64,000 nucleotides of DNA from Alkalicoccus urumqiensis (GCF_002993335.1 NZ_PVNS01000001.1:186001-250000), one strand, 5' to 3'; shown: positions 45,407 through 54,419, counted from the first letter of the stretch. Notes: generated by a model from the letters alone, not told the origin. A program made the numbers and translations.

Positions 45407-45709
45407 TTAATCGTCCAGGTTCCCGCCGTGCTCCGCCCATTCGCGCACCTGCGCACGTGGAAAATACACCGTTCCGTTCACGTCCATCCGGGGCAGATCG
45501 CTGCGGTTCTGCACCAGCGCATGAATATCTTTTCTATTCACACCGAGAAATTCTGCCAGCTCGTTTTCCTCCATGAGCGGCGGCGCATCATCCAGCGCCG
45601 AAAAGAAACTCATCGTTTCGCTTCCTTTGCCAAAATTCCGCAGTCCTTCCCCAACAAAATAGCCTGCTGCTGCGAGGCCGAGACCAATTCCGATAGCAAG
45701 TGCTGTCAT
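45407..45709 (-). CDS. Small membrane-anchored helix-turn-helix protein
   Basis: The product has 100 residues. A hydrophobic N-terminus (MTALAIGIGLGLAAAGYFVG) is followed by a DNA-binding-like domain of the excisionase/MerR type (LMEENELAEFLGVNRKDIHALVQ) and YFPRAQVREWAE. The combination of a membrane anchor and HTH is known from small Bacillus proteins of unknown role. The ATG at 45709 follows AGAAGGAGGG; the in-frame ATG at 45787 is rejected. It lies just upstream of the 5S operon on the same strand. Confidence 0.75.
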   Translation of the reverse strand: MTALAIGIGLGLAAAGYFVGEGLRNFGKGSETMSFFSALDDAPPLMEENELAEFLGVNRKDIHALVQNRSDLPRMDVNGTVYFPRAQVREWAEHGGNLDD

Positions 45710-45853
45710 ACGAAGCCCTCCTTCTGCTGAATACTTTTCCAGTATATAGAATCTTCCATTAAAAAGGAAGTGCTTATCCAGGAACAACCATTATATTCAG
45801 ACACACTCGATGGGGCCTCGCTTTTCCCCGGCGGCAGCCGGCGGTGGGAGTCT

Positions 45854-46022
45854 CGCTACGGAGCAGGCTTGTCTTATAACGTCGGCTTTCACTCGCCCAA
45901 CCCTCCCTGCCAGTCTCACAAATAGAGGTTCGATTCCAACTTCGTTCGAATTGTCCAACGTCGACCGCAATTATTCCAGCTTCCCCATCTAATATTCCTA
46001 CAACGCAACGGCAAAGTCTAAC
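45854..46022 (+). repeat. Class E 21-bp-period array (TCCAAC-like)
   Basis: Words: CGCTAC (45854), TATAAC (45875), CCCAAC (45896), TCTCAC (45914), TCCAAC (45935), TCCAAC (45954), TCCAGC (45975), TCCTAC (45996), TCTAAC (46017). Steps are 21, 21, 18, 21, 19, 21, 21, 21. The word is less conserved than in A or B, but the period is the same. It lies in the 540-base gap between the HTH gene and kbaA, where no gene is seen. Confidence 0.6.
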
Positions 46023-46247
46023 TTCCCCATCCACCGGCAGCGAACCCCGCTGCCCTTCTGCTCAGACCGCCTTCTGTTTGGGGCGCATGGCTGCGGCGGG
46101 CTGGGCCGCAGCGGTTACCAATCCTTCGATCCTTCCTGCAAATTCGCCGATTTATCCCGCAGCGCTGCTGCAGCTCTGACTATTTTCTTCCACTATACAA
46201 AAAACACAGGCTCCCGGAATGCACTCCGGAAGCCTGCGCTGCTGTTT

Positions 46248-46910
46248 CTATTTTGCCTTTTTCTTTTTCGTCCCGGAAACCTGATCGCGCTTCTGATCTT
46301 CTGCGACGGTCGGCTGCTTTCCGTTCGGCTGAGCGTGAAGACGGTGCAGAACGAGTATCTGCCACGTGTTCGCTACGAGGAGCGGGACGATGGCGTTGAT
46401 AATAAACGTCAAGTCGTTTTCGCTCAGTGCCGGCACCCATTCGATCGTCGTCACAACGACCATGAAAAACAGCGTCGGAACAAAAGCGGAGTAGTTCGTA
46501 TCCCGTGACTTAATGACGGCAACCACCCACCCGTAGGCGAGCAGAAGCGCCGGCATCCAGATATAGCCGAGCATGGATTCGCCTTCTGCGGCAAACAGCA
46601 GATGACGGAAAAACATGAGATCAAACAAGGCGAAGACAATGAGAACGATCTGCACTTTGTTCCAGAGGGAAACGGACTTAAAGATGCCAAGCCCGAACCG
46701 GTGGATGGTGAGGTAGGCAAAGAATCCCATCTGGGCGATGACGGTCCAGATTCCGGCGGTAATGGCGATCATGAGAATACCGCCGAAGCGGAGATTCGCT
46801 ATATCGTTGATGTGCGTTTGAAAATCCATAATAAAACCCATCAGAAAACCGAACGTCGTTCCGATGAGCAGCGTCGAGTTAAATAAAAATACCACTTTTC
46901 GACTGTTCAC
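46248..46910 (-). CDS. kbaA: KinB-signalling pathway activation protein KbaA
   Basis: The product has 220 residues and about six membrane helices (MNSRKVVFLFNSTLLIGTTF start; NDIANLRFGGILMIA; SENDLTFIINAIVPLLVANTWQ), followed by a basic tail. It matches Bacillus KbaA, which is needed for KinB-dependent entry into sporulation. Its presence implies a spore-former. In B. subtilis gerD lies between salA and kbaA; here the genes are adjacent with about 130 bases between. Confidence 0.9.
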   Translation of the reverse strand: MNSRKVVFLFNSTLLIGTTFGFLMGFIMDFQTHINDIANLRFGGILMIAITAGIWTVIAQMGFFAYLTIHRFGLGIFKSVSLWNKVQIVLIVFALFDLMFFRHLLFAAEGESMLGYIWMPALLLAYGWVVAVIKSRDTNYSAFVPTLFFMVVVTTIEWVPALSENDLTFIINAIVPLLVANTWQILVLHRLHAQPNGKQPTVAEDQKRDQVSGTKKKKAK

Positions 46911-47001
46911 TAGGTGTATCCCCCTTACACAGATCTATGCGTCTCCCATTGTAGCAGACACTGTCCTGCCACTGCCAGCGTTTTCACCGGCCTGTCACAA
47001 C

Positions 47002-47036
47002 AAAAAAACGGCCCGGGCTGAAAGGACCCGGACCGG
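47002..47036 (-). terminator. Terminator of salA
   Basis: On the minus strand CGGTCCGGG pairs with CCCGGGCCG, followed by TTTTTTT, seven bases past the salA stop. Confidence 0.9.
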
Positions 47037-47042
47037 ACGATG

Positions 47043-48095
47043 CTATTCTTTTGCTGTGCGAGTGATGACGTCTTTTGCAATGTCGCTGTAAATACGGCCG
47101 ATCGGATGATCATTATCGTACACGGACGGTGCGAAAATGTCCTCCCGTTCCTCGGGCTGTCCGAGCGGAATCTGGGCAAGCACATCGGAGCGGAGTTCTT
47201 CCGCCAGCTTCTGACCGCCGCCTTTTCCGAAGACGTATTCCTTTTCACCGGTCACCTGGCTCTCAAAGTAAGCCATGTTTTCAATGATACCGAGAATTTC
47301 GTGCTCGGTTTTCATCGCCATCGCACCGGCGCGCGCTGCGACGAAAGCCGCGGTCGCGTGCGGGGTCGTCACAATGATTTCCTTCGTCTGCGGAAGCATG
47401 GAATGAATATCCAGTGCCACATCGCCTGTTCCCGGCGGAAGGTCGAGAATGAGGTAGTCGAGATCGTCCCAGACGACTTCATTGAAGAAGTTGTTGAGCA
47501 TCTTCCCGAGCATCGGGCCTCTCCAGATGATCGGGGAGTTGTCTTCGACGAAGAAGCCCATGGAAATCACCTGGACGCCGAAGCGCTCCACCGGATAGAT
47601 CTTTTCGTTTTCTACGCGCGGCCGCTCTTCAATACCCATCATATCCGGCACGCTGAAGCCGTAGATATCCGCATCAATGATGCCGACTTTCTTTCCTTCC
47701 CGCGCCAGGGAAATAGCCAGGTTGACTGAAACGGTCGACTTGCCGACGCCGCCCTTTCCACTTGTAATGGAAATGAACGTCGTCTGATCCGCCCGGTCGA
47801 GAAGCGTCTTCTCTTCTTCGGCCTCCGGCGTTCCGTACTCGGAGACGACGCTGTCCGGCAGCTGCTCAAAGCGGAGCCCGACCGAATCTGCACCGGCTTC
47901 CTTCAGTGCTGTCACCACTTCCTGCTGCAGCTGCATCTGCTCGGCCGTTCCCGGCTGTGCAATGGCAAGCTTCAGGCTGAGAAGCTTTTCTTTTATTTTA
48001 ATTTCCTTCACTGCTCCAAGCTCAGTCAAAGATGTATGGAGATGCGGATCGTTAATCTCCGCAAGCACTTCGCGCACTTTCTCTTCCGTAATCAT
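47043..48095 (-). CDS. salA: Mrp/NBP35-type ATPase SalA
   Basis: The product has 350 residues: an N-terminal MIP18-like domain (residues 1-75; EINDPHLHTSLTELGAV) and a P-loop ATPase with deviant Walker A (GKGGVGKST, about residue 112) and DADIYGFSVPDMMG. In B. subtilis SalA represses scoC and so raises exoprotease expression; the family also serves as iron-sulfur carriers. No CxxC motif is obvious in the C-terminus, which fits the Bacillus group. Confidence 0.92.
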   Translation of the reverse strand: MITEEKVREVLAEINDPHLHTSLTELGAVKEIKIKEKLLSLKLAIAQPGTAEQMQLQQEVVTALKEAGADSVGLRFEQLPDSVVSEYGTPEAEEEKTLLDRADQTTFISITSGKGGVGKSTVSVNLAISLAREGKKVGIIDADIYGFSVPDMMGIEERPRVENEKIYPVERFGVQVISMGFFVEDNSPIIWRGPMLGKMLNNFFNEVVWDDLDYLILDLPPGTGDVALDIHSMLPQTKEIIVTTPHATAAFVAARAGAMAMKTEHEILGIIENMAYFESQVTGEKEYVFGKGGGQKLAEELRSDVLAQIPLGQPEEREDIFAPSVYDNDHPIGRIYSDIAKDVITRTAKE

Positions 48096-48217
48096 TGTGA
48101 CACCGTCCTTTATCGACTGAATTCGATTACACCACTAGAAATTATAACACATTTTGCCACTGTCACGAATCACCCTGCCTGAATCGATGAAAGAAATAGG
48201 CATCTTATTTCTTTTTT

Positions 48218-48325
48218 TTCCGTCGGAACATGGAAAAGTGGAAGCACTCTCGTTACGAGCGGCAGGTCCAGGAAGCCCCGGCGGTGAAAACAGCTTTCTG
48301 CACTGGAAAGAAACGGAGTGATTAC
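48218..48325 (+). repeat. Degraded fragment of the dispersed element, copy R5
   Basis: The text GGAACATGGAAAAGTGGAAG, then CTCTCGTTACGAG and GTCCAGGAAGCCCCGGCGGT aligns with R3 35473-35570 (GTTCGAAAAGCGGAAGCGCC, GGTCACGAGTGACC, GTCCTGGAACCCCTGCCG), but with many changes and a lost hairpin arm. It lies directly beside array B4. Confidence 0.5.
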
Positions 48326-48377
48326 AGGAGCGGGGCAGCCGACAAAAACGCCCGGCTGTCCAATGGATTCAGGAAAG

Positions 48378-48468
48378 ATCGCCATGTCAGTGGTTGAGAC
48401 CGCCATGCCGGCGCCAAAGATCGCAATGATTTCCCGGCAGACCGCCACACGACCCAAGGAGACCGCAA
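48378..48468 (-). repeat. Class B 21-bp-period array, copy B4 (inverted)
   Basis: Read on the plus strand: ATCGCCA (48378), ACCGCCA (48399), ATCGCAA (48420), ACCGCCA (48441), ACCGCAA (48462), all 21 bp apart. Confidence 0.92.
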
Positions 48469-48556
48469 TGAAACCTGTGTAAACCACCGCGCCACGAAGC
48501 TTTCTGCCGCGCCGCTGCCCCATAGAGGTAACGCTCTCTACTCCATATACAAATAC

Positions 48557-48589
48557 AAAAAAGCAGCCGGAACATTCTCCAGGCTGCTT
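48557..48589 (-). terminator. Terminator of the signal peptidase gene
   Basis: On the minus strand AAGCAGCC and GGA pair with TCC and GGCTGCTT, followed by TTTT. Confidence 0.9.
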
Positions 48590-48600
48590 CTTCTATCTAT

Positions 48601-49116
48601 CTAATTCGTAAAACGGACATCGGTAAATGGAAAGAACACCACCGCGGAACGGCCGACGATATGCTCTTCGTCAATCATGCCGAGGCCGTTTCGGCTGTCG
48701 AGACTATTATTGCGGTTGTCCCCCATGACGAAAAATTCATCTTCCTCAAGAGTAACCGGCTCCAGTGACTCCGTGTACTCCATCATTTCCAGAATATACG
48801 GTTCATCGATCTCCGTACCATCCACCTGAAGACTTCCGTCCTGCATTTCCAGCGATTCGCCGGGCAGGCCGATGACGCGCTTAATATAGTGACGGTCATT
48901 TTCTCCTTCGATAATAACAATATCCCCGCGCTCGTATTCGCCGATCCAGCTGGCCGTTTTGTTCACGAGAATGCGGTCCCGGTCATGAAGCGACGGTTCC
49001 ATCGATGCCCCTTCAACTACATACGGTGCGATAAAAAACGACCGTACGACGAAGGCCACGGCAACAGCAACAATAATCGGAACCAGCCAGGAACCGGATT
49101 TCTTTTCTTCCGCCAC
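48601..49116 (-). CDS. lepB: Type I signal peptidase
   Basis: The product has 171 residues with one N-terminal membrane helix, the nucleophile Ser38 (EGASMEPSL), the general base Lys79 (RHYIKRVIGLPG), and the conserved box MGDNRNNSLDSRNGLG. It removes signal peptides on the outer side of the membrane and resembles Bacillus SipS/SipT. It stands where cwlD would be expected upstream of salA in B. subtilis, so local order differs. Confidence 0.95.
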   Translation of the reverse strand: MAEEKKSGSWLVPIIVAVAVAFVVRSFFIAPYVVEGASMEPSLHDRDRILVNKTASWIGEYERGDIVIIEGENDRHYIKRVIGLPGESLEMQDGSLQVDGTEIDEPYILEMMEYTESLEPVTLEEDEFFVMGDNRNNSLDSRNGLGMIDEEHIVGRSAVVFFPFTDVRFTN

Positions 49117-49225
49117 AACGGCTTCCTCCTTTGTTTCTCAAATCCCTGTCTCGTTGTATGATAGCACACCTTTTCCACCGGCGCATCCATCGGCATTCCT
49201 ATTCAATCAGGGACCCTTTCACGCA

Positions 49226-49261
49226 CAAAAAACCACCGCGGAATCTTCAGGGCGGTGGTTT
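49226..49261 (-). terminator. Terminator after the 22-residue gene
   Basis: Stem AAACCACCGC/GCGGTGGTTT on the minus strand, followed by TTTG. Confidence 0.8.
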
Positions 49262-49328
49262 CTCTGACGCGCATTGTTCGCTGAGGCGCCTGCGTTCTGC
49301 TCATGCTGTGTATATCTAAAAAGATGTA

Positions 49329-49397
49329 TTAGAGCAGGCTGATGATGAAGCTGATAACAACGAGAAGTCCAATAACCATAAGAATAGTGCGAAGCAT
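49329..49397 (-). CDS. 22-residue hydrophobic peptide
   Basis: An ATG at 49397 is preceded by AAGGAGG (ten bases) and opens a 22-residue frame, MLRTILMVIGLLVVISFI and four more residues, ending in TAA. The product is a single membrane helix with one Arg at the start. A strong terminator follows 68 bases later. Ribosome site, hydrophobic pattern and own terminator make a real small membrane protein likely. Role unknown. Confidence 0.65.
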   Translation of the reverse strand: MLRTILMVIGLLVVISFIISLL

Positions 49398-49499
49398 AGA
49401 TCAGCGCCTCCTTTATCGTGATATATCCCTTATTCCTCCCAGATTCCAAAAGTAAACATCGATCTTCCCGGGTCATAAGGAGATTTTTTCACGATAATC

Positions 49500-50237
49500 C
49501 TATTCCGTTACTTCCACTTCCACATGCACATGCTCATGAATGTCCTCATCTTCGGCGTGAACCACCACATCATACGTCCCCGCTTCCGAGAACGCATGCT
49601 GCACCTCGTACTGCCCGTCCGAAATTTCCACCGCACCGATCCAGACACGCTCTTCGGCGTCAGCAGGGCCCATCTCCAGGCGGGTGTCCCCGCTCCAGTT
49701 CTCCCCGTCCAGGGAAATGCGGAAGGACAGCGTCACTTCTTCCTCTACGGCCGCTTCATCGGTTTCCCAGTCGACGTGGAACCCATCCATCACTTCCGCA
49801 TGCTCACCGTGGTGACCTTCATGAGGCTCCGCGTCCGGGTCCCCGGACGTTACCTCCTGCACCGGCATCACGTGGGAGCCGCGGGCCGTCGTATGCGCCT
49901 GTACCTGATACACAGCTTCATCCTCAAACGCATACTCCGCTTCATACACGCCGTTTTCTGTGTGCACCGCCTCCACCGAATCACTCTCCGATTTCGCACC
50001 GTCCACCCAGATCTCAAACTCCACTTCACCGGCGTCTTCCACCTGCTCCTCCCCCTGCGTCACCACAGCAGCAAGAACAACGTCATCCCCCGGCTCCACC
50101 GAATCCGGCGCCTCAATCACCGTCTCCAGCGGCTCCATGTTCACATCCTCAATACTCACCGCACCCGTACTCTCCTCGTCCGACGTTCCACACGCCGCCA
50201 GCAGAAGCACCGGCGCCATCACCAAACCCTTCTTCAT
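49500..50237 (-). CDS. Lipoprotein with two YtkA/FixH-like domains
   Basis: The product has 245 residues with a lipoprotein signal (LLLAACGTS, Cys16), then two related beta-sandwich domains (about residues 40-130 and 160-245: EPGDDVVLAAVVTQGE; EEVTLSFRISLDGENW, with AYTF-like endings EVQHAFSEAGTYDVVVHAE), joined by a His/Glu-rich linker (EPHEGHHGEHAEV). It matches the YtkA-like family. The histidine-rich linker could bind copper or zinc (inference). It would be exposed on the outer membrane face. Confidence 0.8.
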   Translation of the reverse strand: MKKGLVMAPVLLLAACGTSDEESTGAVSIEDVNMEPLETVIEAPDSVEPGDDVVLAAVVTQGEEQVEDAGEVEFEIWVDGAKSESDSVEAVHTENGVYEAEYAFEDEAVYQVQAHTTARGSHVMPVQEVTSGDPDAEPHEGHHGEHAEVMDGFHVDWETDEAAVEEEVTLSFRISLDGENWSGDTRLEMGPADAEERVWIGAVEISDGQYEVQHAFSEAGTYDVVVHAEDEDIHEHVHVEVEVTE

Positions 50238-50319
50238 CCTATCATCCCTTTCTCTACCACTATCTTACTCCCGGAACCCCCGAATGAAAAGTGACTATCC
50301 TGTGAAAACACCCTCTCCA

Positions 50320-51108
50320 TTACAGCCTGCCGCCCTCCTCACTGCGGGCATCCGGCACCTTCCCGTCTTCCGCACGACGGTACCAGGGCATCCGGTGCCA
50401 GAAGAGGCCTGCGGTGAAGACCGAAAGCAGCACGGCCCAGAACACGCTTTTCCAGAGGACAGAATGCGGGAAGTGATGATCGAGCACGTGAATATCCGGG
50501 TGCGCCAGCGTGTACACGAGCAGCTTAACCCCGACCCAGCCGACGATAATGTAGGAAACATGCTCCAGCTGGGGACGTTTTTCCAGAAGACCGATAAACA
50601 AGTGGGCCGCAAAACGCATGAGGACGATGCCTGTCAGACCCGCAGTCAGAATAACAGCAAACTGTCCGCCGTCCATCCCGCCCACGGGCGGAAGGCCCGT
50701 TTCCGGAAGAACGACCGCAAGTGCTACGGCAGCGAGAATCGAATCCACCGCAAACGCGACATCCGCAAGCTCTACTTTAAAGACGGTGCTCCAGAATCCG
50801 GATCCTGTTCCACGTACTTTTTTCACGGCGTGGCGCCGCAGGAAATGGTTCACCGCCAGAAAAAGAAGATACAGCGCACCAATAGCCTGCACCTGCCAGA
50901 CGTCGATGAGAAACGAGATCATGAACAGAGAGGCAAACCGGAAGACAAACGCGCCGGCCAGTCCGTAGAAGAGCGCTTTTTTCCGCTGCTTTTCCGGCAG
51001 GTGCCTCACCATCATTGCAAGCACCAGGGCGTTGTCCGCCGCGAGCAGTCCTTCCAGTCCGATCAGTACGAGCAGTGTCCAGCCGTATTCCACCAAGAGC
51101 GCCGTCAT
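50320..51108 (-). CDS. TerC-family manganese exporter
   Basis: The product has 262 residues and about seven membrane helices with the family motifs EGLLAADNALVLAMMVRHLP and KVELADVAFAVDSILAAVA, whose aspartates are likely metal ligands. TerC-family proteins such as B. subtilis YkoY/MeeF and MeeY export manganese, also to load secreted enzymes. A yybP-ykoY manganese riboswitch in the leader supports this role strongly. The ribosome site is AGGGAGA before the ATG. Monocistronic. Confidence 0.92.
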   Translation of the reverse strand: MTALLVEYGWTLLVLIGLEGLLAADNALVLAMMVRHLPEKQRKKALFYGLAGAFVFRFASLFMISFLIDVWQVQAIGALYLLFLAVNHFLRRHAVKKVRGTGSGFWSTVFKVELADVAFAVDSILAAVALAVVLPETGLPPVGGMDGGQFAVILTAGLTGIVLMRFAAHLFIGLLEKRPQLEHVSYIIVGWVGVKLLVYTLAHPDIHVLDHHFPHSVLWKSVFWAVLLSVFTAGLFWHRMPWYRRAEDGKVPDARSEEGGRL

Positions 51109-51145
51109 ATTGTTATCTCCCTTCCATAATGAGCGCGGCGGAAAA

Positions 51146-51180
51146 GCAAAAAGACCTTTACCGCAGCGGTAAAGGTCTTG
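51146..51180 (-). terminator. Terminator of the manganese riboswitch
   Basis: On the minus strand AAGACCTTTACCG pairs with CGGTAAAGGTCTT, followed by TTTGC. The 5' arm overlaps the conserved CAAGACC of the aptamer, so the two folds compete. Confidence 0.9.
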
Positions 51181-51266
51181 CCGGCAGTGATGACTGCCCG
51201 GTGAACCGAGGAAGAGACTCCCTGTACTGACGGCTCACGCGGAATGGCTACTCCCCTTTAATGATT
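51175..51266 (-). promoter_or_regulatory. yybP-ykoY manganese riboswitch aptamer
   Basis: The minus strand shows the conserved family parts in order: TAAAGGGGAGTAGCC, GCCGTCAGTACAGGG, a CCGGTTCACCGGG-type arm and CAAGACCTTT. This RNA binds Mn2+ and switches the terminator that follows, giving terC expression at high manganese. A TATACT -10 box is at 51273-51278. Confidence 0.93.
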
Positions 51267-51348
51267 ACTCTGAGTATAGCCCGGATTTCAGGGAAAAGCG
51301 ATGGAAAACCTGCGGAATATTTTGTAAAAAAATGTATAGAAAGGAGGT

Positions 51349-52623
51349 TTATACCGAAGGCACCCCGGCACCGGCGATTTCTTCGCCGTGCACCCACGTT
51401 TTCTCGACTCTGCCGGTAAACCGGGCACCGGTGTAGATAGACTCCGGATGACGGTGGCGTGCGTCTTCCCGTGTCATCGTCCATTCCACGTCCGGATCAA
51501 GAAGCGCCATATCGGCGGGATTTCCGGGCGCAATCTCCACCGGGTTCTCAAGCCGGAACCGTTCTGCAGGCGCCCGCGTAACCCACGGAACCATCGTCTC
51601 TACAGCAATACCCCGCCGCTTCCCTTCGGTCAGCAGCACGTGCCACGTATGCTGGCCGCCGGCGATGCCGCCCCAGGCGTCACGGAAAGGCACGTCTTTC
51701 ATCGCCGGCGGGGCCGGGGAATGATCGCTTGAGACAAGGTCGAGCGTCCCGTCAAGGAGCGCCTCCCACAGCGCATCCTGATGCCTCTTTCCGCGGATCG
51801 GCGGCGCACATTTGGCAAGCGTTCCTTTCGTTTCCGCTTCCGTTCCGGTAAAAAACAAATAATGCGGGCACGTTTCGGCTGTCACATGGACACCGTGCCG
51901 TTTCGCCCGGCGGATTTCCTCCAGTGCCTCCGCGCACGTGACGTGGCAGATATGCACGGCACAGCCGGTTTTTGCTGCATAGGACAGGAGGCTGCTTACG
52001 GCCTCCCGCTCCGCTTCCGGCGGCCGGGATGCTGCAAACTCGCGGTAACTGCCGCACTCATTCTGATACCGCTGAAGCACTGCCGGCGACTCCGCGTGCA
52101 CGGCGAGAATCAAATCGAGCTCCGCCATCCGCGTCATTCCTTCAAGCAGCAGCTCTTCTCCCGCAGACGCAAATTCATCGAGGCCGGATGGAGACATAAA
52201 CGCTTTAACTCCAATGATTCCCGCTGCTTTCATGGCTTCCAGATCGTCAACATGCCCGGGAAGGAGCGCACCCCAGCAGGAGCCATGAATCCGGGATTTT
52301 TCCTTAAACAACCGCTTTTTTTCCAGCACGCGTTCCGCTGTCGCCGTCGGCGGGGAGCTGTTGAGCGGCATGTCGGCAAAAGCGGTCATACCGCCGGCAG
52401 CAAGCGCCTTTGATCCGTTCGCAATTCCTTCCCAGTCCGTCCGCCCCGGTTCATTAAAATGAACATGGATATCGATTCCGCCCGGCACGAGCAGTTTTTT
52501 AGGTGATGCGCCGTTCGCTTCGGTCACCGAGGTAATGAGGCCGTTTTCGACCGTCACCGTCCCGGGCTGAAACGAACCGTTCCGGTAGACGAGCACGTTA
52601 GTAAGCTGTATATCTGCTGTCAT
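51349..52623 (-). CDS. pucH: Allantoinase
   Basis: The product has 424 residues. It is a cyclic amidohydrolase with zinc ligands in DIHVHFNEPG (His53, His55), a carboxylated Lys in GVKAFMSPSG (about 140), HAES and CHVTCAE histidines, and the catalytic Asp in SSDHSPAPP. It opens allantoin to allantoate. The start ATG at 52623 has GGGGGTG; the longer in-frame start at 52782 adds an unlikely N-terminus. It stands between terC and the regulator gene pucR, on the same strand as pucR. Confidence 0.92.
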   Translation of the reverse strand: MTADIQLTNVLVYRNGSFQPGTVTVENGLITSVTEANGASPKKLLVPGGIDIHVHFNEPGRTDWEGIANGSKALAAGGMTAFADMPLNSSPPTATAERVLEKKRLFKEKSRIHGSCWGALLPGHVDDLEAMKAAGIIGVKAFMSPSGLDEFASAGEELLLEGMTRMAELDLILAVHAESPAVLQRYQNECGSYREFAASRPPEAEREAVSSLLSYAAKTGCAVHICHVTCAEALEEIRRAKRHGVHVTAETCPHYLFFTGTEAETKGTLAKCAPPIRGKRHQDALWEALLDGTLDLVSSDHSPAPPAMKDVPFRDAWGGIAGGQHTWHVLLTEGKRRGIAVETMVPWVTRAPAERFRLENPVEIAPGNPADMALLDPDVEWTMTREDARHRHPESIYTGARFTGRVEKTWVHGEEIAGAGVPSV

Positions 52624-52791
52624 GAGGCACCCCCGTCTGCGTTTCTTTCCAGTGTAGCTTGTCCGGACGCTTCGTTCATTGGCCGTTCTGCCCCGGGAGC
52701 TGCCTGCCGTTGTGCAGAATAAACAGTCCATAAGTTCGGAGCATTCCCTCCTGCCCCCGGGCGGTGTGCAGAAATCTGACACCGCATTTCG

Positions 52792-54363
52792 TTAATCGTA
52801 CGCTTCCAGAAACAGCGCGAGCCGGAGCTCGAGGGTCCCTTCCGGCGATTTCAGCTCCTCGCCGAACAGCTCCTCCAGCTTCTTTAAGCGGAATAGGACT
52901 GTATTGCGGTGCACCCCGAGAATCTCCGCCGTTCTGCCGATATGGCTCTGATGGTCGAGGTAGACGCGGAGGGTTTCCGTCAGCGTGCGTTCTTCTTTCG
53001 CTTCCAGCTCCCTAAGCGGCCGCAGCCGGTAGCGGAGAAAACTGCGGCGGTTTTCTTTCGGCAGCAGGTGAAGCAGCTCCCGCATGCCGCGCGTACGGCT
53101 CGATTGAATAAACGGCTGCGAGTAGAGCTGCATGCCGGCCTGCAGCGCCTCAACGGCTTTCGTCCAGGAATCAGACAGCTCCGTCAGCTCCCCGGCGGCA
53201 CTGCCGATCCCGAAGGAGAGACCGATATCCAGCTGGTCTCTGCACATCGTCTGCAGATCGGCCAGCCCATCGGCAAACTGCCGCTCCACTTCCTCCTGAA
53301 AATAGTGCAGGCCGACGAACAGCACGAGCACTTCCCCTTTGGAGCAGAGAACGAAGTGCGGAAACACGTCCGCGACGTGCTGCTCGAGCCATTCATACAG
53401 TTCGCTGCGCTCTTCGTACATCGCCCGCTCTCCGCGGATATCCGCTTCAAACGGTGCAGCCTGGGCCGCTGCAGTAATGTAGAGCGTATCTTCCTCCAGC
53501 CCGTAAAACCGTCCGCGGGAATAAATTTCCGCATTCGTCGTAAACCGCCCCTCCAGCACATCGTTAAAAAATGCGTTTTTCATTAAACGCTCGTGCTGGC
53601 GGAGAGCGCTCTGTTTCATCAGTTCAAACGACACGACATTGGCCGCCTGGGATAAAAGGAGACTCATGGAAGGCAGGGCCTCCCCCTCCACGACAAGCAT
53701 CCCCCGCTTGGAGGAGCCGGTTTCCACCGGGTACGTGCTCCACGCCTTTCCATCCGCTGCCGTCTCCTGCCGGATGCCCTCCTGATGATCGGCGAGCTTC
53801 AGAGAGACAGCTTCCCCACCACTTCTGGCGTAGAGAAGCGTTCCGGCTGCATCACGCAGCTGTATGTTTCTTCGAAGTTTTTTCTCCACTTCCCGCATAA
53901 CGAGCGTCAGTCCATCCTGCTGATGAAGGAGCCGGCTGAGCCGCTCATGAAACCGGCGGGAATCTTCAAGCTCTGCTTCTCTGCTCTTAAGTACGAGCGC
54001 CAGCATGTCGTTGACAAGCGTTCCTAGAGAGAGATCCTCTGGAATATCAAACAGCGGCAGTCCCCGTTCCTCCGCTGCCTCCTTCAGTTCCGGCGGAAGA
54101 CCTTTTAAAAACCGGGCAGATTTTATGCCAATCCCCGCACACGACGCTGACGCCATCCGGTCGACGAGCCGGACGAGCTGACCGGGCGTCTCCCGCATCG
54201 AGTAGCCGGTCGTTACGAGAAACAGTCCTTCCTCCAGATAGCTGTCAATGTCGGGCGCATCCATCATTGTCACCGCCCGGACTTCCCGGTGCATCGCCTG
54301 TTTCCCGGCTGCCGGGACCGCCTCCTGAAGCCGGCTTTTTTCATAAAGCTCTTCGACGTTCAT
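52792..54363 (-). CDS. pucR: Purine catabolism regulator PucR
   Basis: The product has 523 residues: an N-terminal PucR domain (RAVTMMDAPDIDSYLEEGLFLVTTG region), a central GGDEF-like CdaR domain, and a C-terminal helix-turn-helix of the PucR/CdaR type (YLDHQSHIGRTAEILGVHRNTVLFRLKKLEE in parts). In B. subtilis PucR activates puc genes under nitrogen limitation with allantoin-type effectors. It is divergent from pucF-pucG, with a PucR-box-like sequence between. Confidence 0.93.
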   Translation of the reverse strand: MNVEELYEKSRLQEAVPAAGKQAMHREVRAVTMMDAPDIDSYLEEGLFLVTTGYSMRETPGQLVRLVDRMASASCAGIGIKSARFLKGLPPELKEAAEERGLPLFDIPEDLSLGTLVNDMLALVLKSREAELEDSRRFHERLSRLLHQQDGLTLVMREVEKKLRRNIQLRDAAGTLLYARSGGEAVSLKLADHQEGIRQETAADGKAWSTYPVETGSSKRGMLVVEGEALPSMSLLLSQAANVVSFELMKQSALRQHERLMKNAFFNDVLEGRFTTNAEIYSRGRFYGLEEDTLYITAAAQAAPFEADIRGERAMYEERSELYEWLEQHVADVFPHFVLCSKGEVLVLFVGLHYFQEEVERQFADGLADLQTMCRDQLDIGLSFGIGSAAGELTELSDSWTKAVEALQAGMQLYSQPFIQSSRTRGMRELLHLLPKENRRSFLRYRLRPLRELEAKEERTLTETLRVYLDHQSHIGRTAEILGVHRNTVLFRLKKLEELFGEELKSPEGTLELRLALFLEAYD

Positions 54364-54419
54364 AAAAGGACCCCCTCTTTTAGTTTACTTATACAACAAG
54401 ATACATGATTTTGTGTATA

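Noticed and set aside
48191-48220. Hairpin AGAAATA/TATTTCT with T run on the plus strand
   Set aside because: It looks like a terminator, but no plus-strand gene precedes it, so it was not listed as a feature.
51781-52413. Plus-strand frame of 210 residues opposite pucH
   Set aside because: Shadow of the allantoinase gene, with no family text of its own.
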